Assembly (NCBI GenBank): GCA_963709765.1
Contig: CAVPXL010000001.1
Coordinates: 248,001-312,000, forward strand
Reading direction: 5' to 3'
Source: Roseitranquillus sp963709765
GTDB lineage: Bacteria; Pseudomonadota; Alphaproteobacteria; Rhodobacterales; Rhodobacteraceae
Length of the DNA stretch: 64,000 bases
The position numbers were made by a program, and so were the translations under genes. Shown here piece by piece: positions 18,494 through 27,169 of this stretch. How positions within the stretch are numbered: position 1 is the stretch's first letter; every line of letters starts with the position of its first letter. A model generated the notes under the pieces. The model ran no database searches. It was not told where the DNA came from and saw only the letters and a program-made list of their open reading frames with translations.

Positions 18494-19595
18494 TCAGGCG
18501 TCGAGCGCCCGGCAATCCTCCGGCATCCAGCCGATCTCGATCATCTCCCCGGGCTTCAGACGGCGCTGGTCCGGGGCGTTGCGGGTCTTGATGATGAAGT
18601 CCTCATGGCCCGCCACGCGGAGACGTGTCCGGTAGATGTCACCCATGTAGATGAACTCCAGCACCTCGGCCTTGAGCGTGTGGGCGTCGGCGTGCAGGCG
18701 ATCGCGGTTGTATTCGACCCGTTCCGGACGGATCGAGACCTGAGTGCGCTCGCCCACGCGGCTGACGTTGACGGGGAGCGTGTCGATCATCTCGCCGGAA
18801 TCGAGACGCACGACCGCGATACCGTTTTTCATCTCGGCGACCTCACCCGTCAGCGTGTTGTTCTCACCGATGAACTGGGCGACGAAGCTGTTCTGTGGCC
18901 GCTCGTACAGCTCGTCTGGCGCCGCGAGCTGCTGGATCCGCCCATCGTCGAAGACAGCGACCCGGTCGGACATGGTCAGCGCCTCGGTCTGGTCGTGGGT
19001 GACGTAGACTGTCGTGATGCCGAGATCATGCGCGAGATTGGTGATCTCGAACTGCATGTGCTCGCGCAGCTGCTTGTCGAGAGCGCCGAGCGGTTCGTCC
19101 ATCAAGGACCAGCTCGGGCTCGAAGACCAGGGCCCGAGCCAGCGCGATCCGCTGCTGCTGCCCCCCCGAGAGCTGCGCCGGGCGACGGCCGCCGAACTCG
19201 CCCATCTGCACCATGTCGAGCGCCCGCTGGACCTTCTGCTCGCGATCGGACTTGCCGATCTTGCGGACCTCGAGCGGGAAGGCGAGGTTCTCGGCAACGG
19301 TCATGTGCGGAAAGAGCGCGTAGTTCTGGAAGACCATCCCTATCCCGCGCTTGTGCGGCGGGATGTTGTTGATCGGCCGACCGCCCAGAAGGATGTCCCC
19401 ATGCGTGGCGGTCTCGAAGCCGGCGAGCATCATCAGGCACGTCGTCTTGCCGGACCCCGAGGGCCCCAGCATCGTCAGGAACTCTCCGCGACCGACAGAC
19501 AGGTTGAGATCCTTCACAACCAGCGTTTCGCCGTCGTAGCTCTTCTGGACGCGGTCGAAGACGACGAAACCGTCGTCGGTCTTTCCATCTGTCAC
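18494..19595 (-). pseudogene. potA: ABC transporter ATP-binding protein, PotA-like, frame interrupted
   Basis: From a probable GTG at 19595 the first part holds Walker A 'GPSGSGKTT', the Q-loop and the signature 'LSGGQQQRIALARALVFEPELVL'. Walker B 'LMDEPLGALD' and everything after it (H-loop 'VTHDQTEALT', then the TOBE domain) read in the next frame to the stop at 18494. One extra T near 19104-19105 explains the break; removing it restores PELVLMDEP exactly. Joined length is about 366 residues, normal for PotA. It powers the importer encoded downstream and is the first gene of that operon. Confidence 0.88.
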
Positions 19596-19705
19596 ACTGT
19601 CGCCGATCTGTCCTCTCCCCTTTGAATTCCCGAAACCAACCTCAAGGCATCGCAAATATCAACCGCAGCGGCGGTTTCCGTAGGGTCTAATGCACTCAGA
19701 GCGGT

Positions 19706-19834
19706 TCAATCGAGCCGCACGGATGCCGAGTTGGTTGTGCGATCCGCACTGGACCAGCCGAATCGGTCAAGCACAAGATTCGCACCTATCGCGACGATGG
19801 CGATGGCGACGCAGGCAAGAAGGAAGGCTTTCAT
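19706..19834 (-). CDS. 42-residue single-helix membrane protein coupled to the WD40-cytochrome gene
   Basis: Starts with an ATG whose last two bases overlap the stop of the WD40-cytochrome c gene (ATGA) and encodes 42 residues to a TGA at 19706. The N-terminus (MKAFLLACVAIAIVAIGANLVL) is one membrane helix; the tail is polar and ends SASVRLD. Strong coupling and helix-first layout support a real small subunit or assembly factor of the formate dehydrogenase complex. No domain is recognised. It could also be an uncleaved signal-anchor for a heme-protein partner. Confidence 0.6.
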   Translation of the reverse strand: MKAFLLACVAIAIVAIGANLVLDRFGWSSADRTTNSASVRLD

Positions 19835-21123
19835 CGGTCTGCTCCCGTGGATTCAGGCAAGGTTTCGCGTTTGAGAAAGGCGATGAGGTCGGCGCGGTCT
19901 TCTGGCGCGGCGATGCGTTGCATCGGCATCTTGCTCCCCGGCGTCACGTGGTCGGGTCCGAGGTCGAAGAGCTGATCCACCGTTTCTTCGGACCATACGA
20001 TATCGCTGCCGGACAGGGCCGGGGAATAGCTGTAGTCCGTCAACGTGCCCGCCCGACGGCCGAATAGCCCGTGCAGGCTCGGCCCGGCCCGGCGCCCTCC
20101 GTCGGGCTCCAACGTATGGCAGACCGAACATTTGCGCACGAACTGCCGTTCACCGTTGCCGAGCGTTGCCGGATCGGCGTGGAAGGCGCGCGGTTTCGAA
20201 GCCATTGGAGCGCCGCCGCCGCCGAGCGGGAAATAGGCCACGTCGTCGGCGATCCCGCCCGCGAGGATTGCATCCCCTCCCTCCGTGAAGGCGAGAGCCC
20301 AGATGGGTCCGTTCACGGCGGCACGGAAATCACGTTCGATCGACCAGTCGGGCAGCGCGACGATCATTACATGGCCCTGCCCGTCGCCCACCGCCAGCCT
20401 GTCGCCGGCCGGCGACAACGCGAGCGCGAGAATTGGACGGCGGCCTGCCGTCAGGTCGGCGAGTACCGCGCCGCTGGTCAGATCCACGGCGCGGGTGCCG
20501 CCATCGGACGCCCCGTACACCAACCAGCCGTCACCGACGATGATCCTGTTCACACCGAAGCCATGGCGGACCAGGGTCCGACGCGGAGCCTTCGCGGCGA
20601 GGTCCCATTCGATGACCGTGCCATCGGACGACGCGCTGAAAAGCTGGCCTTCGGGACCGAACGCAACGGCGTTGACCGGTCCGTCATGGCCGGTCAGGGC
20701 AGCGACCTGGCGGCCCGTGTCGACATCCCAGAGCAGAATCGTCCCGTCCCAACCGGCCGAAGCGAGTGTCCCGTCGGGCCCGAGGTCGAGGTCGGCGACC
20801 TTCCCCTTATGGCCTTCAAGCCGATGCACGGCCTTTTGCGCGGCAAGGTCCCAGATCATGACCGCGAAATCGTCGCCTCCGGACGCTGCGCGCCCCTCTC
20901 CGAGAAAGACCACGGTGTTCACGGCAGCCAGATGCCCGTCGAGCCAGACCGGGACGCCACTCTCCCACAACCCGACGGCGTAATCGAAACTGGCGGTCAG
21001 GACGCGACCGCTGTCGACGGCCACGTCCATTACCGGGCCGCCATGCCCCGAGAGCCCGTTCGCAAAAACCGGAGCGGCGAGGGGCCCGGCCGCGAGCGCC
21101 GCGATCAGGCCCAGCCTCAGCAT
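19831..21123 (-). CDS. WD40-repeat cytochrome c, formate dehydrogenase-associated
   Basis: A 430-residue exported protein. A signal peptide covers residues 1-21 (cleavage near VFA-NG). Six or so WD40-like blades follow, marked by repeats such as 'GHKGKVADLDLGPDGTLASAG' and 'LWDVDTG', up to about residue 305. A class I cytochrome c domain follows, with heme site CSVCH at 332-336 and a methionine ligand about 399 (GSKMPMQ). The start is at the end of the gamma-subunit gene. A periplasmic beta-propeller with a heme domain here suggests electron exchange or docking at the formate dehydrogenase. Confidence 0.85.
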   Translation of the reverse strand: MLRLGLIAALAAGPLAAPVFANGLSGHGGPVMDVAVDSGRVLTASFDYAVGLWESGVPVWLDGHLAAVNTVVFLGEGRAASGGDDFAVMIWDLAAQKAVHRLEGHKGKVADLDLGPDGTLASAGWDGTILLWDVDTGRQVAALTGHDGPVNAVAFGPEGQLFSASSDGTVIEWDLAAKAPRRTLVRHGFGVNRIIVGDGWLVYGASDGGTRAVDLTSGAVLADLTAGRRPILALALSPAGDRLAVGDGQGHVMIVALPDWSIERDFRAAVNGPIWALAFTEGGDAILAGGIADDVAYFPLGGGGAPMASKPRAFHADPATLGNGERQFVRKCSVCHTLEPDGGRRAGPSLHGLFGRRAGTLTDYSYSPALSGSDIVWSEETVDQLFDLGPDHVTPGSKMPMQRIAAPEDRADLIAFLKRETLPESTGADR

Positions 21124-22547
21124 CTACTCGGCCGGTGTGGCATGACCCTGCGGATCGGATGGCTGACGTCGCCCTGCGCCATCTTCTCCTCGACCCACAG
21201 GCTATGGTGTTCGCGCGCCCAGTTAAGATCCACGTCGCCCTTGCCCATGGCGTCGAAGGCACCCTCCATCCCGATCGAGCCGATATAGATGTGCGCGATC
21301 ACGATGGCCATCAGAACAAAGCCGATGATCGCGTGCCAGAGCTGCGCGTATTGCATTTCCTCGTGCGGAGCGAGCTGCTCCGGATAGCCCGATCCGAAGA
21401 TGCTGATATCGTTGAGCACCCCGAAGGTCTTGGCGAACATCGGCAGTTCGAAGGGGAAGAGCAGCGACAGACCGGAGACCGCGATGGACGTGCCAAGAAC
21501 GATGACCGACCAGAAGATCAGCTTCTGACCCGCGTTGAACTTCTTCGCCGGGGGATGCCCCTTGGTGAAGATGCCGCCGCCCTGCTTGAACCAGGTCAGG
21601 TCCGTCCGGTCGGGCAGATTGTGCCAGACCCAGAAGACGAAGATCATTACCAGCGCCACGATGAAGGCCCACGAGACGTTGTTGTGCACCCACTTCGACG
21701 CTGATGCGAGGACCGCGTAGCCGTCCAGTCCCAGGAAGGGGATCAGGCCATTGCGCCCGAAGATCAGGGCAAGCCCGGTGAATGCCAGAAGCAGGAACGA
21801 CACCGCCAGGAGCCAGTGCGCGAACCGCTCAAGGTTGCCGAAGCGCAGAATGGTCCGACCCGATCGGCCTGCCGAAATCCTTATCCGGCCCCGAACCAGA
21901 TAGAAGACGACCAGCAGGCCGATCGTCGCCAAAAGCAACCAGCCGCCATAGGTCCGCAGCGGCCCTTCGCGGAATTCCAGCCACCACATTCCATTATCCT
22001 GGATGACGACACGGCTGGCGGCGGTAGACGAGCTAGACACGATGTTACCCACACCGAAGCGCAGCATTTCCCAAGTCTCGGCCCGGCCCGGACCGGCCTG
22101 CCCCACCAGTCCCGCGGCGGCACCACTCGCGGTGTCGTCCAGCAAACCGTCGCGCGGGCGGCGACCATCGGACTCGCCCCGTTGGCGTGCGAGAATGTCG
22201 GCCAGCTTCTGGTTCATCTGGTTGATCGGCTGGTCTGCGATCGCTTCCGGCGACCGGGCCACTGGCAATGCCTCGCGAATCACGTCCATCGGCGGGCGCA
22301 CCGAGGAACTTCCGACAGCCGCGGCAGTCCCCTGTTCGGACGGCAACACACCGTCGCCCATTTCGACGGCCGGCTCCTGCGCTTGCATGATCGGCGTCGC
22401 CGGCGTGTCCACGTCAGGTGGCGGCGCAACAGGCAGAGCCTGATCCTGCTGCAATTGCGGATCCTGCTGTACCTGCTGGGCATGGGCAAACCCGAAGGCA
22501 AGCGTCCAGATCGCCAGAATGAGCGTTACGATCTTAGGCAAGCGCAT
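21117..22547 (-). CDS. fdhI: Formate dehydrogenase gamma subunit (cytochrome b) with long periplasmic N-terminus
   Basis: The ATG at 22547 (GGAGAAGG site) gives 476 residues, about twice the E. coli FdnI/FdoI length. Residues 1-23 are a signal peptide. About 175 residues rich in Q, P and A follow, then four membrane helices (first at 202-217) with histidines for b-type hemes ('RFAHWLL', 'WVHNNVSW', 'LWHAIIGF'). It anchors the complex and passes electrons to quinone. The annotated frame ends MPHRPSRC, but a shift near 21150 would give QGHATPAE and a TAG (21124-21126) immediately before the next ATG, which looks more natural. Confidence 0.87.
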   Translation of the reverse strand: MRLPKIVTLILAIWTLAFGFAHAQQVQQDPQLQQDQALPVAPPPDVDTPATPIMQAQEPAVEMGDGVLPSEQGTAAAVGSSSVRPPMDVIREALPVARSPEAIADQPINQMNQKLADILARQRGESDGRRPRDGLLDDTASGAAAGLVGQAGPGRAETWEMLRFGVGNIVSSSSTAASRVVIQDNGMWWLEFREGPLRTYGGWLLLATIGLLVVFYLVRGRIRISAGRSGRTILRFGNLERFAHWLLAVSFLLLAFTGLALIFGRNGLIPFLGLDGYAVLASASKWVHNNVSWAFIVALVMIFVFWVWHNLPDRTDLTWFKQGGGIFTKGHPPAKKFNAGQKLIFWSVIVLGTSIAVSGLSLLFPFELPMFAKTFGVLNDISIFGSGYPEQLAPHEEMQYAQLWHAIIGFVLMAIVIAHIYIGSIGMEGAFDAMGKGDVDLNWAREHHSLWVEEKMAQGDVSHPIRRVMPHRPSRC

Positions 22548-22609
22548 TGCCTTCTCCCCGTTTGTTTTTCGCAAGGCGGAGCGGGCCCCCAAGCCCGCCC
22601 CCGACCAGG

Positions 22610-23203
22610 TCAACCGCCCTGTTCGCCGTAGGCGGTGCTCCACCCCCAGGCACCCGAGCCGAAGCCGCGGGCGACCACGCGCTCACGGTAGATATCGGCA
22701 ACATCGTCGCCGTCCCCGGCCAACAGCGCCTTGGTCGAGCACATCTCGGCGCAAAGCGGCAGCTTGCCCTCGGCAATCCGGTTGCGGCCGTACTTCTCGA
22801 ACTCGGCCTCGGACATGTCCTCTTCGGGGCCGCCGTTGCAAAAGGTGCACTTGTCCATCTTGCCGCGGCTGCCGAAATTGCCCGCCTGCGGGTATTGCGG
22901 CGCACCGAACGGGCACGCGTAGAAGCAATAGCCGCAACCAATGCAAAGATCCTTGGAGTGCAGGACCACGCCATCGTCGGTCTGGTAGAAGCAGTCCACC
23001 GGACAGACCGCCATGCAAGGCGCGTCCGAACAGTGCATGCAGGCGACCGAAATCGAGCGTTCGCCCGGCTGGCCGTCCTGGATCGTCACCACCCTGCGCC
23101 GGTTGATGCCCCAGGGCACCTCGTTCTCGTTCTTGCAGGCGGTAACGCAGGCGTTGCACTCGATGCAACGCTCGGCGTCGATAAGAAATTTCGCGCGTGC
23201 CAT
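22610..23203 (-). CDS. fdhH: Formate dehydrogenase beta subunit, four [4Fe-4S] clusters
   Basis: A 197-residue electron-transfer subunit with four cysteine groups: CIECNACVTAC (13-23), 'CMHCSDAPCMAVCPVDC', 'CIGCGYCFYACPF' and 'CTFCNGG...CAEMC'. These ligate four [4Fe-4S] clusters that connect the catalytic subunit to the membrane cytochrome. There is no C-terminal membrane helix, unlike E. coli FdnH, and no Tat signal, so it presumably hitch-hikes with the alpha subunit. The start has GGGAGGAC upstream. It is encoded between alpha and gamma with only short gaps. Confidence 0.92.
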   Translation of the reverse strand: MARAKFLIDAERCIECNACVTACKNENEVPWGINRRRVVTIQDGQPGERSISVACMHCSDAPCMAVCPVDCFYQTDDGVVLHSKDLCIGCGYCFYACPFGAPQYPQAGNFGSRGKMDKCTFCNGGPEEDMSEAEFEKYGRNRIAEGKLPLCAEMCSTKALLAGDGDDVADIYRERVVARGFGSGAWGWSTAYGEQGG

Positions 23204-23214
23204 GATGTCCTCCC

Positions 23215-26199
23215 TCAGGCCGCCCAGATCTTGCAGAGCGTGGCCTTGGTCTCCTGCATCTGGGTGACCGAGTCATAGCCGTAAGTCTGCGCCGTATTCG
23301 TCGATTCGCCGAGCACGTAGGGGTCTGCGCCCTCGGGGTACTTGTAGCGCCGGTCTTCGCCCTGGAACCAGCCGCCAAAGTGGAACGGCATGAAGGCGAC
23401 GCCGGGGGCCACACGCTCGGTGACCATGGCCGCGACCAGAACTCGTCCGCCTTCCGGTCCTTCGACCCAGACCTGCGCGCCGTCGCGCAGGTCGAGGTCG
23501 TTGGCGTCGCGCGGATTCACCTCCACGAACATCGTCTGCTGCAATTCGGCGAGCCAGGGGTTCGACCGGGTCTCGTCGCCGCCGCCCTCGTATTCGACCA
23601 GACGGCCGGAGGTGAGTATGATCGGGTATTCCTGCGAGAAGTCGTTCTCCTGGATCGACTTGTAAAGCGTCGGGACGCGCCAGAACTTCTTGTCCTCGTA
23701 GGTCGGGTAATCCGCCACCAGATCGCGCCTGTTGGTATAGAGCGGCTCGCGATGGAGCGGCACCGGGTCGGGGAAGGTCCAGACGAAGGCCCTCGCCTTG
23801 GCATTGCCGTATGGCGCGCACCCATGTGCGATCGCGACCCGCTGGATCCCACCCGACAGGTCGGTCTTCCAGTTCACGCCGCCGATCTTGTCGACGAAGT
23901 CCGACGGGTAGGGACCGGTCATGGTCTGCTCGCCCACTTCGGTATCCGTCCCGGGACGATCCTCGGCATAGCCGGCAACGTATTCGATCATCCGCCGCTC
24001 ATATGCGGTGAGGTCCTTGTCCCAGCCAAGCTCCTGAAGCATGGCCATCGTGAATTCGGGGTATCCGTCCTGAATTTCCGATCCGACCGGCGCCACGCCC
24101 TCGGCCAGAAGGTTCTCGCCGTCGCGCTCTACGCCGAAGCGGGCGCGGAAACCCATTCCGCCGTCCTTCACCGGAACCGAGATGTCGTAGAGGTTGGGGC
24201 TGCCGGGGTGGTTCATCTCCGCCGTGCCCCAACTCGGCCAGGGCAAACCGTAATAGTCGCCATCCGCCGGTCCGCCATTCGCCCGCAGGGTCGTGCGGTC
24301 GAAGGTGTGCTGGTTCTCCATATGCGTGCGCATACGCTCCGGCGACTGGCCAGTATAGCCGACCGTCCACATGCCGCGGTTGAACTCCCTCGTCAGATCC
24401 TCGACCAGCGGCTCGTCGCCGTTGACCTCGATGTTGCGGAAGATCCGGTCGGAGAAGCCGAATTTGTCTGAGAAGAGCTTGACGATCGTGTGATCGGGCA
24501 GGCTCTCGAAGAGCGGCTCGACGACCTTCTCGCGCCATTGCAGCGACCGGTTGGAGGCCGTGACCGAGCCATAAGTCTCGAACTGCGTGGCGGCTGGCAG
24601 CAGGTAGGCGCCGTCGGTCCGGTCATGCAGGATCGCGGTGACGGTGGGATACGGGTCAATCACGACCAGCAGGTCGAGCTTCTCCATCGCCGTCTTCATC
24701 TCGACCATGCGCGTCTGACTGTTCGGCGCATGGCCCCAGAGCACCATCGCGCGCGTATTGTCGGGCTGATCGATGTTCTCGGCATCCTCCAGCACGCCGT
24801 CGATCCAGCGGCTGACCGGGATGCCGGTCTCGTTGATCATCATGCGGTCCTTGCCGTCGGCGCCGGCACCCTCCATCACGTCGAAGCGCCCGCGCAGCCA
24901 GTCGAGGTCTTCCTCCCAGACCCGGGCCCAGTGGGCCCATGAGCCATCGGACAGGCCGTAATAGCCAGGCAGCGTGTCGGCGAGCACGCCGAGGTCGGTC
25001 GCGCCCTGCACGTTGTCGTGGCCCCGGAAGATGTTGGTGCCGCCGCCCGCGGTGCCCATGTTGCCCAGCGCGAGCTGCAGGATGCAGTAGGCGCGGGTGT
25101 TGTTGTTGCCGTTGGTGTGCTGGGTCCCGCCCATGCACCAGATCACCGTGCCCGGCTTGTTCTCGGCCATCATCTGCGCGACCCGGCGCAGCTGCTCGCC
25201 GGGTACGCCGGTCACGCGTTCGGTTTCCTCAGGCGTCCAGCCGGCGACCTCTTCGCGGATCTTGTCCATCCCCCAGACCCGCGTCTGGATGAACTCCTTG
25301 TCCTCCCACCCGTTCTCGAAGATGTGGTAGAGGATGCCCCAGATCAGCGCGACGTCGCTGCCTGGACGGAACCGCACGAATTCGTCGGCATGGGCCGCTG
25401 TCCGGGTGAAGCGCGGATCGCAGACGATGAGCGGACCGCCATTCTTCTCCTTGGCCGCAAGGAGGTGCAGCAACGAGACCGGGTGTGCCTCGGCCGGGTT
25501 GCCGCCGATGATGAAGATCGCCTTCGAATTCTTGATGTCGTTGTAGGAGTTGGTCATGGCGCCGTAGCCCCATGTGTTCGCAACTCCCGCGACCGTCGTG
25601 GAGTGACAGATCCGCGCCTGGTGATCGACGTTGTTCGTGCCCCAGTAGGCGGCGAACTTGCGGATCAGGTAGGCCTGCTCGTTGCTGTGCTTGGCAGAAC
25701 CCAGCCAGTAGACGCTGTCGGGACCGCTCTCCTCGCGGATCGAGAGCATCTGGTCGCCGATCTCGTTGATTGCGTCGGCCCAGCTCACGCGCTGCCATTC
25801 GCCGCCGACGAGCTTCATCGGGTATTTCAGGCGCCGCTCGCCGTGGGCGTGCTCGCGCACCGAGGCGCCCTTGGCGCAGTGGGAGCCCATGTTGAACGGG
25901 CTGTCCCAGCCGGGCTCCTGTCCGACCCACACGCCGTCTCGCACCTCGGCGATGACCGTGCACCCGACCGAGCAGTGGGTACAGACCGACTTGACCGTCT
26001 CGAACGCCTCGGGCGCGGCTTCCTGCGCTTCGGCGCGGCGCACGGTGCCGCCGACCGCGCCGATGGCGGCGAGACCACCAACGGCAAGGCCCGACCCGCG
26101 CAGGAAAGCGCGGCGGTCGATGGCGGTCTCGGCAAAGCGCCCAGCCAACGAAGCGACCGCGGGACGGCGGGAAGCCGTGTTCGTCTTTTTCTTCAGCAT
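23215..26199 (-). CDS. fdhG: Formate dehydrogenase catalytic alpha subunit (Mo/W-bisPGD)
   Basis: A 994-residue molybdopterin oxidoreductase that oxidises formate to CO2. The Tat signal 'DRRAFLRGSGLAVGG' (residues 28-42) sends it to the periplasm. One [4Fe-4S] cluster is bound by C73, C76, C80 and C108. The active-site metal ligand is cysteine C198 in 'ARICHSTTVAG', replacing selenocysteine, with the usual histidine just after. 'AMTNSYNDIKNSKA' and 'GGNPAEAHPV' match FdnG-type enzymes. The C-terminal dinucleotide-binding domain is complete. The ATG follows GGGAGGAATGAG. First of the three structural genes. Confidence 0.94.
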   Translation of the reverse strand: MLKKKTNTASRRPAVASLAGRFAETAIDRRAFLRGSGLAVGGLAAIGAVGGTVRRAEAQEAAPEAFETVKSVCTHCSVGCTVIAEVRDGVWVGQEPGWDSPFNMGSHCAKGASVREHAHGERRLKYPMKLVGGEWQRVSWADAINEIGDQMLSIREESGPDSVYWLGSAKHSNEQAYLIRKFAAYWGTNNVDHQARICHSTTVAGVANTWGYGAMTNSYNDIKNSKAIFIIGGNPAEAHPVSLLHLLAAKEKNGGPLIVCDPRFTRTAAHADEFVRFRPGSDVALIWGILYHIFENGWEDKEFIQTRVWGMDKIREEVAGWTPEETERVTGVPGEQLRRVAQMMAENKPGTVIWCMGGTQHTNGNNNTRAYCILQLALGNMGTAGGGTNIFRGHDNVQGATDLGVLADTLPGYYGLSDGSWAHWARVWEEDLDWLRGRFDVMEGAGADGKDRMMINETGIPVSRWIDGVLEDAENIDQPDNTRAMVLWGHAPNSQTRMVEMKTAMEKLDLLVVIDPYPTVTAILHDRTDGAYLLPAATQFETYGSVTASNRSLQWREKVVEPLFESLPDHTIVKLFSDKFGFSDRIFRNIEVNGDEPLVEDLTREFNRGMWTVGYTGQSPERMRTHMENQHTFDRTTLRANGGPADGDYYGLPWPSWGTAEMNHPGSPNLYDISVPVKDGGMGFRARFGVERDGENLLAEGVAPVGSEIQDGYPEFTMAMLQELGWDKDLTAYERRMIEYVAGYAEDRPGTDTEVGEQTMTGPYPSDFVDKIGGVNWKTDLSGGIQRVAIAHGCAPYGNAKARAFVWTFPDPVPLHREPLYTNRRDLVADYPTYEDKKFWRVPTLYKSIQENDFSQEYPIILTSGRLVEYEGGGDETRSNPWLAELQQTMFVEVNPRDANDLDLRDGAQVWVEGPEGGRVLVAAMVTERVAPGVAFMPFHFGGWFQGEDRRYKYPEGADPYVLGESTNTAQTYGYDSVTQMQETKATLCKIWAA

Positions 26200-26235
26200 C
26201 TCATTCCTCCCTGCCCCGTCGGGGCGCGCCGGTTC

Positions 26236-26433
26236 TCAGAACCGCGCCGACTCCAGGTATTTCTTCACATGCGCCGTCTTGCGCAGACCGCTCCCGGACT
26301 GCTCGGCCAGATCCTCGGCCGCTGCCTCGCCCGATACGGTGGCCATGGCCGCCGCCGGCGCCGCAACCGTGGCCAGCTTCAGGAAGGCGCGCCGTCCGTC
26401 GTCGTGCCGCTCTTCGGTCCTGTCATCGCTCAT
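26236..26433 (-). CDS. Formate dehydrogenase region Tat-signal mini-protein
   Basis: Sixty-five residues with a twin-arginine region 'GRRAFLKLATVAAPAAAMA' at 13-32 and a short polar remainder ending 'KTAHVKKYLESARF'. Small Tat-targeted proteins like this are a recognised family found directly upstream of formate dehydrogenase alpha genes. Their role is not established. They may escort or signal export of the catalytic subunit. The start has a GGGAGAG site. It lies between the TorD-like chaperone and the alpha gene on the same strand. Confidence 0.82.
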   Translation of the reverse strand: MSDDRTEERHDDGRRAFLKLATVAAPAAAMATVSGEAAAEDLAEQSGSGLRKTAHVKKYLESARF

Positions 26434-26462
26434 CGCACTCTCCCTAGCACCGCCCGGCAGCC

Positions 26463-27068
26463 TCAGCCGCCCAGACGGAATGCCTCTTTCTCAATGGACA
26501 TGAAGACCCGGCCCATCGTTCCGACGGGCGCATAGAAGAGCGAGCCCTTGGCGCCCTCCAGATCTGTAAAGAAATGCCCCGCCCACGGGCCAAGATGGCG
26601 GGCGAAGAAGTCGCGTTGCATGTCGAGAGTGGCCGGCGGCCCGAAACGTCCCCGGATCAGGCCGGCCATGATTTCGCAAAGCGTCGCGATATTGTCCTCG
26701 GGCTCGAAGACGTTCTCGGCCCGCGTGACGCCGAGACGCCGCATCTCGGCCCTGAGCGCCGCCAGCGGCCGCTCGTTGAGAAACCCGGTCATGTAGTAAC
26801 TTGCATAGGGCAGAAGCTCGCCCCGGCCCAATCCGACGAAAAGACGATTGAATTCGCGCGTCAGGCTGGGCTCCGCGCTTCTCGCCGCGATCCGGGCCAG
26901 ATTGCTCGCCGCCTGACCCATCTCCGAAATGTCCCCGTCAAGCGCACGCGTATGCTCGATCAGAGTGCGCTCGGGCGGCCGGGCCAGAAGCGCCGACAGA
27001 AAGTCGTAGAGATCAGCTCGAAGAACATCTTCCTCGGCGATATGAGCGCTGCGCGCGATACTACTCAC
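26463..27068 (-). CDS. TorD/DmsD-family molybdoenzyme chaperone
   Basis: About 201 residues from GTG 27068, which has GGGAGG five to six bases upstream; the longer open frame upstream is not conserved. An all-helical protein with the family patterns 'LRADLYDFLSALLARPP', 'EFNRLFVGLGRGELLPYASYY' and 'HLGPWAGHFFTDLE'. TorD-like chaperones bind the Tat signal of molybdoenzymes and hold them until the cofactor is inserted. Here the client is almost surely the alpha subunit encoded just downstream. Confidence 0.87.
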   Translation of the reverse strand: MSSIARSAHIAEEDVLRADLYDFLSALLARPPERTLIEHTRALDGDISEMGQAASNLARIAARSAEPSLTREFNRLFVGLGRGELLPYASYYMTGFLNERPLAALRAEMRRLGVTRAENVFEPEDNIATLCEIMAGLIRGRFGPPATLDMQRDFFARHLGPWAGHFFTDLEGAKGSLFYAPVGTMGRVFMSIEKEAFRLGG

Positions 27069-27169
27069 GCATCCTCCCGATTTCGTGGACCGATCTTGCG
27101 CCGGTCCTCCCCGATCCGACCCTAGCGGCAGGCCCGTCTCTGGGGAAGACTGAAAAAACGTCGCATCGC

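Noticed and set aside
26000..26199. Possible selenocysteine in formate dehydrogenase alpha
   Set aside because: The metal-ligand position is an ordinary cysteine codon (C198); there is no in-frame UGA.
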